DNA of 64,000 nt, taken from positions 248,001-312,000 of the forward strand of contig NZ_CP132333.1 of the NCBI RefSeq assembly GCF_030758935.1, written 5' to 3'. How positions within the stretch are numbered: position 1 is the first letter of the stretch; each line of letters opens with the position of its first letter. Position numbers and translations under genes: made by a program. The notes under the pieces are model-generated. The model ran no database searches. It was not told the origin of the DNA and saw only the letters and a list, made by a program, of their open reading frames with translations. Below, piece by piece: positions 56,490-64,000 of the stretch. The stretch comes from Geothrix sp. PMB-07 (GTDB lineage: Bacteria; Acidobacteriota; Holophagae; Holophagales; Holophagaceae).

Positions 56490-58390
56490 TCTTCCAACGG
56501 GACTTGGACGGCGCTGGTGTTGATGTAGATGCCGCCGAAGTGGCCCCAGAGGCTGCTGAAGCCGGGGCGCAGGCGGCCCTGCTGATCAAGCGCCTGCATT
56601 TCGGTGGAGAGCAGCTTCTGAGCCTCGCCGGTCTGCAGATCCTGAATGAGGCTGCGGCGGGTTTCGAAGGTGAGGGCCGGGGCGGGTTCCCTTGAGGTGA
56701 TCTTGGCCACCCAGAGCTTGCCGTCCTGCGTCCAGAGCACGGGCGTGGTCTGGCCCACGGCGGTGTCCAGGAGCGCCTTGCGGATGCCGGGATGGGCCAC
56801 CAGCTCACGCAGCCCGCTGAGGGGGCCAGAGGCCTGATCGGTGACCGTTCCCACAGCCTGGAGGCCACCCTCCTTCAGGGCCTGCTGGGCCTTGGCCACG
56901 GCGGCCTTCCGGGCCTCTTCCAGGCGGTAGGCGGTCAGCGCCTTGGCACGGACTTCCTTGAAGGGGGGCACGGCCTCGGGCAGTTCGGACTGGACGCGGA
57001 ACAGCAGGTACCGCTCGCCGAAGGCCATGGGCTTGGAGACCTCGCCCACCTTCAGGCGGAAAGCCTCGTTGACCAGCTGGGGCAGTTCAGGAAGCCCCTC
57101 CGACTGGGCGCCGGGCTCGTTGCTGAAGGGCTGAGTGAGCTGGGCGGGGCTGCCCAGGCTCTTGGCCGCGGCGGCCAGGTCGCCGCCGTTGGCGCGCTTG
57201 CGCACCTGCTCCAGGCGCTCCTGGGCGCGGGAGGCGAAGCGGCTTTCGGAAAGCTCCCGGGCCAGGCTGTCCTTCACGTCCTCGAAGGTCTTTTCGCGGC
57301 GGCCTTCGAGTTTGATGAGGTGGATGCCGAACTGGGTGCGCACTGGCTGGCTGATCTCGCCCACCTTCATGGCGGCGGCGGCATCGGAGAAGGGCTTGAC
57401 CATCTTGGAAGCGTTGAACCAGCCCAGATCGCCGCCGTTGCCCTTGGCGGTGGGATCTTCGCTCTGCTCCTCGGCGGTTTTGCCGAAGTCGAGGCCCTTC
57501 AGGAGTCGTTCGCGCAGGAGGTTGGCCTTGGCCAGGGCCTCCTGGATCTGGGCCTCGCCCTCGGCCTTGAACAGGATGTGGCGGGCTTTGAACTCAGTGT
57601 TGTCGGCCTTGCGAGAGGCGTAGGCGGCCTTGAGGGCGGCCTCATCCACTTGCACGTCCTTGCCCAGGGCCGCGCGGTCCACGGCGACGAATTGGAGGAT
57701 GCGGCGGGGCGGTTGGAGGAAGCGGTCGCCGCCGGCCTTGTAGAAGGGCTCCAGCGTGGCATCGCCGGGATCGGCCACCGAGGCGGGATCCACGGTCAGG
57801 CTGGCCTGCTGGAAGGCGACTTTTTCGTTGCGGAGGCGGTTCTCGAGGTTCACCCAGGCTTCGTCCACGGGCACCTGGAGGGCGGCCTGCTGGATGAGCT
57901 TAGTGCGCATCAGCTCTGAGCGGAGCATGCGCTCCTGCATGGCCGGGTTGAAACCGACCTCCTGGAAGATCTGCTTCAGCTCGGCGGTGGATTTCAGATC
58001 GCCCTTGGCATCCTTGAAGATGGGGTACTGGCGCAGGAAGGCCCGAAGTCGGGCACCCACCTCCTCATCCGTCACCACCACGTGGTGCCGGTCGGCCAGC
58101 TCCTCCATGAGCTTCTGGTTGGTGAGGTCCCGCAGGGCCTGGGATTGGACGAAGGGCTTGAGGGCTTCGGGGCTGGCCTGCTTGCCATAGCGCTGGTAGA
58201 GCTCCTGCATGTGCTCGCCGAGTTCCCGCATGGTCACTTCGTGGCCATAGATGCGGGCCACCACGGTATCCGCAGACACCGCCCCGCCTGAGGGCGCCAG
58301 GTAGGCCACCAGCCCCAGGAGCACGACGATCATCACCGCCGCCATGGGCGTACGGTTGGATTTGAAGACCTGGCGGAAGGAACGAAGCAT
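56486..58390 (-). CDS. PpiD/SurA-like periplasmic foldase with parvulin domain
   Basis: A 634-residue protein of PpiD layout. A short cytoplasmic N terminus and one membrane helix (MAAVMIVVLLGLVAYLAP) are followed by a SurA_N-like chaperone region (RIYGHEVTMRELGEHMQELY). A parvulin domain spans about residues 265-365 (ARHILFKAEGE; DLGWFNASKMVKPFSDAA; RTQFGIHLIKLEGRR). A second rotamase-like or chaperone region follows. It assists folding of proteins leaving the inner membrane. The ATG at 58390 has GGAG 6 bases upstream; 58423 is the open-frame limit. It is divergent from def. Confidence 0.88.
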   Translation of the reverse strand: MLRSFRQVFKSNRTPMAAVMIVVLLGLVAYLAPSGGAVSADTVVARIYGHEVTMRELGEHMQELYQRYGKQASPEALKPFVQSQALRDLTNQKLMEELADRHHVVVTDEEVGARLRAFLRQYPIFKDAKGDLKSTAELKQIFQEVGFNPAMQERMLRSELMRTKLIQQAALQVPVDEAWVNLENRLRNEKVAFQQASLTVDPASVADPGDATLEPFYKAGGDRFLQPPRRILQFVAVDRAALGKDVQVDEAALKAAYASRKADNTEFKARHILFKAEGEAQIQEALAKANLLRERLLKGLDFGKTAEEQSEDPTAKGNGGDLGWFNASKMVKPFSDAAAAMKVGEISQPVRTQFGIHLIKLEGRREKTFEDVKDSLARELSESRFASRAQERLEQVRKRANGGDLAAAAKSLGSPAQLTQPFSNEPGAQSEGLPELPQLVNEAFRLKVGEVSKPMAFGERYLLFRVQSELPEAVPPFKEVRAKALTAYRLEEARKAAVAKAQQALKEGGLQAVGTVTDQASGPLSGLRELVAHPGIRKALLDTAVGQTTPVLWTQDGKLWVAKITSREPAPALTFETRRSLIQDLQTGEAQKLLSTEMQALDQQGRLRPGFSSLWGHFGGIYINTSAVQVPLED

Positions 58391-58464
58391 GCGTGGCTCC
58401 AGACGGACCTCCCAGATTACCAAGGGATGGGCGTTGGATTACACTGGAATGCTGGAGAGGTTGA

Positions 58465-58968
58465 ATGGCTGTTTTGCCCGTGCTCACGTGGGGGGATCCC
58501 CGCCTCAAGAAGAACAGCGAGGATGTCGGGGCCTGGACCCCCGAGCTGGAACAGCTCGTGGCCGACATGTTCGAGACCGCCCTGGACGAAGAAGGGGTGG
58601 GCCTGGCCGCGCCCCAGGTGGGTGTGAACCTGAACCTGGCGGTCATTGACTGTTCCTGCGGGGAGAATCCCGAGGAGCAGATCGTGCTCATCAATCCCGA
58701 GATCATCCATGAAGAGGGCACCCAGGTGGGCCCCGAGGGCTGCCTGTCCATCCCCGGCATCCGCGAGGTGCTGGAGCGGCCCCAGAAGGTCACCCTGCGC
58801 AACCGCGGCAAGGATGGCACCTGGCACGAGCTCACCGGCGAGGATCTGCTGGCCCGGGCCTTCTGCCATGAGATCGACCACCTGCGCGGCCGCCTCTTCG
58901 TGGAGTATTTCGGGCCCGTGAAGCGGCAGGTGCTGCAGCGGAAATACCAGAAGCAGATGAAGGGGTAG
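58465..58968 (+). CDS. def: Peptide deformylase; stop codon formed by the MITE insertion
   Basis: Removes the formyl group from new proteins' N termini. The 167 residues carry the three motifs: GVGLAAPQVG (44-53), EGCLS (91-95, metal-binding Cys93) and HEIDH (135-139, metal ligands and catalytic Glu). The TAG stop uses TA from the insertion target and G from the first base of the MITE at 58968. Without the insert the junction would read TAACATG, giving a TAA stop one base before the fmt ATG. def and fmt act in the same formyl-methionine cycle. Confidence 0.96.
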   Translation: MAVLPVLTWGDPRLKKNSEDVGAWTPELEQLVADMFETALDEEGVGLAAPQVGVNLNLAVIDCSCGENPEEQIVLINPEIIHEEGTQVGPEGCLSIPGIREVLERPQKVTLRNRGKDGTWHELTGEDLLARAFCHEIDHLRGRLFVEYFGPVKRQVLQRKYQKQMKG

Positions 58969-59237
58969 GGCCTGTTTTCGGAATGGGGTGTGGCCGCGCA
59001 AGGGGCACCGCCCAAGTGAGACAAGGAAGGCGGCGATGGCAATAGCGGCACGATTGACGAGGCGCTTGACGCAGTATCGCGCCGGGCGCTGCCCCTTGCC
59101 CTCCGGGACGGGGCCAGCCACGCGCCCAGCGGCGTCTGCGGCCTTGAACGACGACCCACGTCGCCCTGCGGCCACATCCTTGCTGGATCACGTGGCTGGA
59201 CCCGTCGCGGCTCGCATCCATTTCGAAAGCAGGCCCT
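58968..59237. mobile_element. MITE-like element, 270 bp, between def and fmt
   Basis: The ends are inverted repeats: the left begins GGGCCTGTTTTCGGAAT and the right, reversed, GGGCCTGCTTTCGAAAT. Both sides are flanked by TA (58966-58967 and 59238-59239). The first 12 bases equal the left end of the IS5-type element at 11678. The interior encodes no transposase and no convincing gene. This fits a non-autonomous element moved by an IS5-type transposase. Confidence 0.8.
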
Positions 59238-59240
59238 AAC

Positions 59241-60167
59241 ATGGTCCGCATCGCCTTCCTTGGCACCCCCCGCGCCGCTGTTCCGGTGCTGCGGGCCCTG
59301 GCCGAGGAGGGGGTCGAGGCGGTGTTCTGCAATCCTGATCGGCCCGCCGGCCGGGGACGCCATTTGGAGGCTCCGCCGGTGAAGGTGGCGGCGCAGGAGC
59401 TGGGTCTGCCGCTGCACCAGCCCCTGAGCTGGAAGGCCCCGGAAACCCGCGAACTGTGGGAGAGCCTCCGCATCGACCTGGCGGTGGTGGTGGCCTACGG
59501 CCACATCCTGCCGCGGTGGATGCTGGATTCCTGTGCTCTGGGCACCTGGAACCTGCACTTCTCCCTGCTGCCCCGCTGGCGCGGCGCGGCGCCGGTCAAT
59601 CACGCCCTGCTGGCCGGAGACGAGGAAACCGGTGTCAGTCTCATGCGCATCACGCCGGGGCTGGACGAAGGGCCCGTGCTCTCCCAGAGCCACCGCGACA
59701 TCACCCAGCAGGACACGGCCGAATCCCTGCTGACGGAGCTCTCCAGCGACGCGGCGGAGCTGCTCATGGATCAGCTGCCCCTGCTGCTCTCCGGCAGCGG
59801 CCAGCCCAAGGAACAGGCGCACGACCGTGCCACCTACGCCGCCAAACTCCGCAAGGACATGGGCCACCTGGATTGGCGGCGCCCCGCATCAGTGCTGCAT
59901 CGTCAGGTCCGCGCCCTGTGGCCCTGGCCCGGCAGCGAGGTGCAGGTGGACGGTCAGACCCTCAAGGTCTGTGGGGTCGGGTCGCTGCGCCCTGTGTGCT
60001 ACCGCGATCCAGGCCAGCTCCTGTGGGGCAAGGAGGAAGGCGCCTGGCTGGTGACTTCCGAAGGGGCCCTGGAACTCACGCACCTCCAACGCCCAGGCAA
60101 GCCGGTTCAGCCCGCCCTGCAGGCCCTCCAGCCCTGGGGCGTTTCCGGAAGCCGACCGCTGGCCTGA
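59241..60167 (+). CDS. fmt: Methionyl-tRNA formyltransferase
   Basis: Formylates initiator Met-tRNA using 10-formyl-THF. The 308 residues include the N-terminal Rossmann domain, [20 protein letters not shown], and the catalytic [20 protein letters not shown] with the Asn/His pair. A C-terminal OB-type domain follows. The ATG lies one base after the right TA of the MITE. AGCAGG inside the MITE's terminal repeat, 7 bases upstream, is now the only visible ribosome site. Before insertion, GAAGGGG at the end of def would have served. Confidence 0.96.
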   Translation: MVRIAFLGTPRAAVPVLRALAEEGVEAVFCNPDRPAGRGRHLEAPPVKVAAQELGLPLHQPLSWKAPETRELWESLRIDLAVVVAYGHILPRWMLDSCALGTWNLHFSLLPRWRGAAPVNHALLAGDEETGVSLMRITPGLDEGPVLSQSHRDITQQDTAESLLTELSSDAAELLMDQLPLLLSGSGQPKEQAHDRATYAAKLRKDMGHLDWRRPASVLHRQVRALWPWPGSEVQVDGQTLKVCGVGSLRPVCYRDPGQLLWGKEEGAWLVTSEGALELTHLQRPGKPVQPALQALQPWGVSGSRPLA

Positions 60168-60189
60168 CGTCTTTCACGCAGGAGGGGTC

Positions 60190-60552
60190 ATGTACCAGCC
60201 CATCAACCTGGCCGAGAAACTGGCGCGCTTCCAGGACCACTGGGCCCCGCGCGTCATCGCCGAGATGAACGACTACCAGTTCAAGCTGGTGAAGCTCGAA
60301 GGTGAGTTCGTCTGGCATGCCCACGAGGACACGGATGAAGCCTTCCTGGTGCTCCGGGGCGAGATGGAGATCGCCTTCAGGGACGGTGCCGTGACCCTGC
60401 GGGCGGGCGAGTTGTTCGTGGTGCCGAAGGGCCGTGAGCACATCACCCGAGCCACGGCGGAATGCCAGGCCCTGATCCTGGAGCCCCGCGGCGTCGTCAA
60501 CACCGGCGATGCGGGCGGCAACTTGACCGCCGCGCAAGACGCCTGGATCTGA
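60190..60552 (+). CDS. Cupin-domain protein
   Basis: A 120-residue single-domain cupin. Motif 1 is [20 protein letters not shown], containing the HxH and Glu metal ligands, and motif 2 is [15 protein letters not shown] with the His. It probably binds one metal ion; the substrate is unknown. AGGAGG lies 6 bases upstream of the ATG, and the gene starts 22 bp after fmt, probably in the same transcript. The downstream TPR gene is convergent. Confidence 0.88.
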   Translation: MYQPINLAEKLARFQDHWAPRVIAEMNDYQFKLVKLEGEFVWHAHEDTDEAFLVLRGEMEIAFRDGAVTLRAGELFVVPKGREHITRATAECQALILEPRGVVNTGDAGGNLTAAQDAWI

Positions 60553-60568
60553 CTGCTTCGAGCCCTGC

Positions 60569-63391
60569 TCAGGCCAATCGCGCCGCCACGTCCCGGTAGT
60601 CGGGATCCATCTCGTGGACGGCTTTGAATTCTTCGGCGGCCATGGCGGTCTTGCCTTGCTGGAGGTAGATCTCGGCGAGATCGTAGCGCAGACCGATGCT
60701 GTCTTCCGGGGGGAAGCCGGGAGCTGTGATGCCCTGGCGCAGCCATTCCACGGCGGCATCCAGATCGCCCCGGGCCTGCTCGCAGATGCTCAGCATGGAA
60801 CAGCATTCCAGCGTGCGCTCGGGATCGCCCATGGCGATCTTGAACTCCTCGATGCCGGGCTCGATGAGCATCATCTCCTTGTAGGCGATGCCCAGGTTGT
60901 AGTGGGTGTCGTAGTCGTCGCCCTTGACCTGCTTTTCCACGCCCTCGCGGAAGGCGCTGAACAGTTCGTCGACACTCTGAATCTTCTCCACGACGTGGGT
61001 GGCATCGTGCATTTCCTCGCCTTCGCCGGTGTCCATGAGGGCGGTGCCCAGCACATCGGTGAGGTCGAAGAAGGAGTTGGCGAAATCGCTCTCTTCGAGG
61101 GCACTGGCCTTGTGGATGTGGCCCAGTTTCTGGAGAGCGGCTTCGGCGCGGTCCAGGCGGGATTCCAACTCTGGGTGCGCGGGAAACTGTTTCAGGGCGG
61201 CCAGAATCTCGATCTTGGCTTCTTCGGGGCTGCCGTAATCCAGCTGGAAATCAATGTCGCCCAGCAAGTTGTCAAGTTCTTCGGAATGGGGCGCAGGGGC
61301 GGGAATGGTGACGGGCGCCGCCGGTTCGGGCTCCAGTTCAGGCAGCGTGGAGAGGGCCTCGAGCACCTCGGGTTCCAGTTGCCGCGTGGGGATGGGAGGC
61401 AGGGGCGTGGTGGGGGCTGAGGCGCTGACCGGTTCCGCTTCAGGCTCGGGCACGAAGTCCGTGAGGGTGGTGTCCATCCAACTGAGGTCAGACGGGGCCA
61501 GGGCCGGGGGCTCGGCTGGCGAGGCGGGTAAAGCTGCGGCCGGAGGCGGGGGGACTGGGGGCAGGGGTGCCGGAGGCTCCGGTAGGAACGGATCCCGGCG
61601 CAATTCTGGCGGCGCGAAGGGATCGAGCGGAAGCTCCTCGATCTCGGGCAGCAGAGGCAGGCTTTCGCTCGCAGCGGAGGGCGGCGCTACCGGGGGCAGT
61701 GGCGTCCGGGTGGGCGGCGCGGCCTCGTGGGGCAGGTCCAGGGCGATGACCATGTCCACATCGCTGGGGGGCGGCGGCAGGGCGATGGCGGGTGAGGTGG
61801 CCTTGGCGACCGGGGCCCGGGAGGGCGGCGGCGGCAGCACGCCGGGTTCCGGAAGGCCCAGCGCACGGCGGTGGATACGCGTAGACCCGGGGAAGAGCTG
61901 TTCGGCCAGATCCAGCAGGTGGGCGGCCTCGCGCTTCTTGCCCATCCCCACCAGGGCCTGGGCGCTCTGCACGTACTGCATCTGCACCTGGGTGAGCCGA
62001 CCCGTGGTGCGGTGCACGGCCACGATGGATTCGATGATGGTGAGATCCGCGGGATCCAGCTCCAGGGCCTTCTTGTAGGTCTCGATGGCCCGCTCGTGGC
62101 TGCCGCCGCGCAGCAGGCTCTCCGCTTCGCGGGCGAACTGCTCGATGCGCATGCGGCGGAGGGGGTCTGTCTCCGTTTCACCGCCGGCACGCGCGCTGTC
62201 CATGGTCTCCGTGGCCAGGAAGGCCGCCGCAGGGGAAGGGAACACCGGCGAGGGCGGGGCCACAGCGCCGGGGACCGCGCCCAGGGCCTGCAGCTGACCC
62301 GCCAGCTGGAGGATGAGGTTCTGGTCGTTGTTCTGATAGGCCATGCCATAGGCGCTTTGCAGGGCCTGGACCTGTTCGGCGCGGTTGCCGCTCTGGTGGG
62401 CGATCTCGGCGAGCAGAAGCCAGGCCTCGATGCCGATGTGGCCCTGCAGAGCGCTGCGCAGGCAGCGGCCGACCACATCGCCGGATCCCCGGCGGGCCAT
62501 TTCCCTGGCGATGGGGGCGAAGAGCCGGAGCCCCTCCTCGCCGCGGTCGGCGTTCACGAGGTTGCGCAAGGCCTTCTCGCAGACCGGAAGTGATTTTTCG
62601 GGAAGCTGCGGGATGTCCGCCATGGCCTCCAGGGCCCGGTCAGGGTGGCCGCTGCGCAGCTCGATCTCGGCCAGGGCTTCCAGCAGTTCCATGTTGCGGG
62701 GGTTGGTGACCAGGCCCTCGCGCAGGTGCTGCGCGGCGGACGTGTAGTCGCCCTGGATCACGCCCAGGCGGCTTTGGGTCAGGTAGACCTGGGGCGTGGA
62801 GATCATGGCCTTGGCGCGGTCGAGAATCTGCCCGGCCTCGGCGTGCATCTGCTCCATGGCCAGCGACTCGGCCACCTCGAGGTAGATGCCGGCGGCGCGG
62901 TCCTTCATGCCCTCTTTGTTGTAGAGGTCCGCCAGCTTGACCTTCATCTTCAGGTTCTTGGGATCGAGGTCGACGACCTTGTTGAACTCCTCCAGGGCCC
63001 GCTTGATGAGGCCCTTTTTCTGGAAGTGCTCGGCCACCTGGAGGTGGACCTTTACGGCGTCGCCGGTCTTGTTCATCTGGCGGTAGAGATCCGCCAGCCG
63101 CTGGGCCGCGTCGATGTCATCGGGGGCGTTGCGCACCACCTTCTGGAAGATGGCGGCGGCGCGGGCGTGGAAGCCGTCGCGCTCATAGGCGCTGCCCAGG
63201 CGCTTGTGGATCTCCACGCCTTCTTTCACACGGCCGATCTGCACACAGAGGTCGCCGATCTGGTTCAGGGTGTTGTAGTCCTTGGGATTGTCATCGACGA
63301 GTTTTTGAAATTCGTCGATGGCCCGTTCGACCTTGCCCGCCGTCAAGAACTTGTCGGCTTCCTTCTTGACTTTGACGCGATCAATGGCCAT
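60569..63391 (-). CDS. Large cytoplasmic TPR protein with proline-rich hinge, function unknown
   Basis: A 940-residue protein without signal peptide or membrane helix. Residues about 1-290 form a run of TPRs (AIDEFQKLVDDNPKDYNTLN; AAIFQKVVRNAPDDIDAAQR; EFNKVVDLDPKNLKMKVKLA). More repeats follow at 390-500. Residues about 515-705 are Pro/Ala/Glu-rich low complexity, and a second TPR block ends the protein (YDTHYNLGIAYKEMMLIEPG). It is a large protein-interaction scaffold; similar long TPR proteins occur in acidobacteria and myxobacteria, but no specific process can be named. It is followed by no terminator that I can see before the convergent cupin gene. Confidence 0.82.
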   Translation of the reverse strand: MAIDRVKVKKEADKFLTAGKVERAIDEFQKLVDDNPKDYNTLNQIGDLCVQIGRVKEGVEIHKRLGSAYERDGFHARAAAIFQKVVRNAPDDIDAAQRLADLYRQMNKTGDAVKVHLQVAEHFQKKGLIKRALEEFNKVVDLDPKNLKMKVKLADLYNKEGMKDRAAGIYLEVAESLAMEQMHAEAGQILDRAKAMISTPQVYLTQSRLGVIQGDYTSAAQHLREGLVTNPRNMELLEALAEIELRSGHPDRALEAMADIPQLPEKSLPVCEKALRNLVNADRGEEGLRLFAPIAREMARRGSGDVVGRCLRSALQGHIGIEAWLLLAEIAHQSGNRAEQVQALQSAYGMAYQNNDQNLILQLAGQLQALGAVPGAVAPPSPVFPSPAAAFLATETMDSARAGGETETDPLRRMRIEQFAREAESLLRGGSHERAIETYKKALELDPADLTIIESIVAVHRTTGRLTQVQMQYVQSAQALVGMGKKREAAHLLDLAEQLFPGSTRIHRRALGLPEPGVLPPPPSRAPVAKATSPAIALPPPPSDVDMVIALDLPHEAAPPTRTPLPPVAPPSAASESLPLLPEIEELPLDPFAPPELRRDPFLPEPPAPLPPVPPPPAAALPASPAEPPALAPSDLSWMDTTLTDFVPEPEAEPVSASAPTTPLPPIPTRQLEPEVLEALSTLPELEPEPAAPVTIPAPAPHSEELDNLLGDIDFQLDYGSPEEAKIEILAALKQFPAHPELESRLDRAEAALQKLGHIHKASALEESDFANSFFDLTDVLGTALMDTGEGEEMHDATHVVEKIQSVDELFSAFREGVEKQVKGDDYDTHYNLGIAYKEMMLIEPGIEEFKIAMGDPERTLECCSMLSICEQARGDLDAAVEWLRQGITAPGFPPEDSIGLRYDLAEIYLQQGKTAMAAEEFKAVHEMDPDYRDVAARLA

Positions 63392-63458
63392 TCAGATGCC
63401 TCGGGATGCCTGGCGGGAGTTCGGAAAGTGTAGGCGGCGGCGCTTGTCTTGAATAGGG

Positions 63459-63878
63459 TTACCGGAAATGTCCGCCGGTGAAGCTGTGGGGCAGAAGCTG
63501 CTCCAGGCGATGGAGCTGGCGGCCGTGGCGGTTGGCCAGCAGCACGGGCAGCTCCCCGGCGAACTCCACCAGGGCCTGGCGGCAGGCCCCGCAGGGCGGG
63601 GTCAGTTCGGCCACATCGGTCACCACCACGGCAGCCACCAAGCCGCCGGGCTTGAGGCCCGCGGCCACGGCCGCGCTGAGGGCACCCCGTTCCGCGCAGA
63701 GGCAGACCGGGTAGGCGGCGTTCTCCACGTTGCAGCCGCCAAAGACGGTGCCCTGGCGGGTGAGCAGGGCCGCCCCCACCTGGAAGTTGGAATAGGGGGC
63801 GTGGGCGTGCTCCCGGGCCTGCCAGGCTGCCTCCAGAAGGGGGGTCCAGGCTGGGGATTGGGGATCGTTGAACACCAT
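63459..63878 (-). CDS. cdd: Cytidine deaminase
   Basis: Deaminates cytidine and deoxycytidine to uridine forms in pyrimidine salvage. The 139 residues carry the zinc motifs CAERGALSAAVAAG (Cys ligand and catalytic Glu) and PPCGACRQAL (two Cys ligands), and the substrate-binding YSNFQVGAAL and GCNVENAAYP. This is the homotetrameric type by length. It may cooperate with the nucleoside phosphorylase at 15739. The fragment of an upstream minus-strand gene ends 15 bp before its ATG, so cdd is inside an operon. Confidence 0.95.
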   Translation of the reverse strand: MVFNDPQSPAWTPLLEAAWQAREHAHAPYSNFQVGAALLTRQGTVFGGCNVENAAYPVCLCAERGALSAAVAAGLKPGGLVAAVVVTDVAELTPPCGACRQALVEFAGELPVLLANRHGRQLHRLEQLLPHSFTGGHFR

Positions 63879-63893
63879 GGCCTCCAGGACCTT

Positions 63894-64000
63894 TCAGCTT
63901 AGCGGAGCTTCGCCCGGGGCGCCTTCCCCGGTTCCCACGGCCTCTGCCAGGGCCAGGGCCCGCCAGCAGGGGGTGTGGCCGCGGACTTCCCGGATGCCCT
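63894..64000 (-). CDS. C-terminal fragment of a gene upstream of cdd, unidentified
   Basis: An open minus-strand frame runs from the window edge to a TGA at 63894-63896, reading IREVRGHTPCWRALALAEAV then GTGEGAPGEAPLS. Its position 15 bp before cdd and its codon pattern suggest the end of a real gene, but too little is visible to assign a function. Confidence 0.45.
   Translation of the reverse strand, partial: GIREVRGHTPCWRALALAEAVGTGEGAPGEAPLS

Noticed and set aside
58988-59239. 83-residue frame inside the MITE
   Set aside because: It has no good ribosome site, ends in the terminal repeat and has no motif; more likely chance within a GC-rich non-coding element.

Overview
The window is a GC-rich bacterial chromosome segment. 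Three large outer-membrane receptors with an N-terminal carboxypeptidase-regulatory-like domain, tandem Ser/Thr kinases, several TPR proteins and a compact mreBCD-mrdA-rodA cluster suggest Acidobacteriota, probably the Holophagae (Geothrix/Holophaga type). That assignment is inference from gene content; no rRNA is present.

Layout. 1-4581 holds leuS (5' end outside the window), a ureohydrolase, pyrE and a PduO-type cobalamin adenosyltransferase, all on the + strand. 4709-8546 is a TPR protein and a first TonB-dependent receptor, both on the - strand. 9056-12538 is an insertion-sequence graveyard: an IS481/IS3 chimeric remnant, a frame-damaged IS481 copy and a probably functional IS5-type element, arranged around CTAG sites. 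A second receptor (12619-15477), a pyrimidine-nucleoside phosphorylase and a membrane-anchored helical protein follow. 17839-22628 is a genomic island between two complete copies of tRNA-Phe, with unidentified cargo genes, paired candidate integrase arm sites and a truncated tyrosine integrase. 22722-29446 is a six-gene - strand operon (RDD, SpoIIM/DUF95, DUF4129, DUF4350, MoxR ATPase, DUF58), mostly joined by 4-bp overlaps.

29708-38995 has a DUF4097-like protein, a SurA-like lipoprotein, a glutaredoxin, the rod-shape/elongasome operon mreB-mreC-mreD-mrdA-rodA, and ligA. 39084-49573 is a signalling-rich stretch: two tandem Ser/Thr kinases, a CYTH protein, a receiver-domain protein, a CarH-like MerR/B12 regulator, a DUF1275 membrane protein and an asparaginase. 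49862-54354 is an OMP/TonB receptor/OMP cluster whose receptor gene carries a one-base frameshift. 54463-64000 is housekeeping: serS, an orphan Opp/Dpp-type ATPase, a PpiD-like foldase, def and fmt, a cupin, a long TPR protein and cdd.

The strongest unusual signals are a 270-bp MITE-like element inserted in the stop codon of def just ahead of fmt, the tRNA-Phe-bounded island with matched arm-type repeats at both ends, and the CTAG-sharing insertion sequences. The CarH-like regulator keeps the Wx9EH and ExHxxG signatures but has Ala directly after the Trp.
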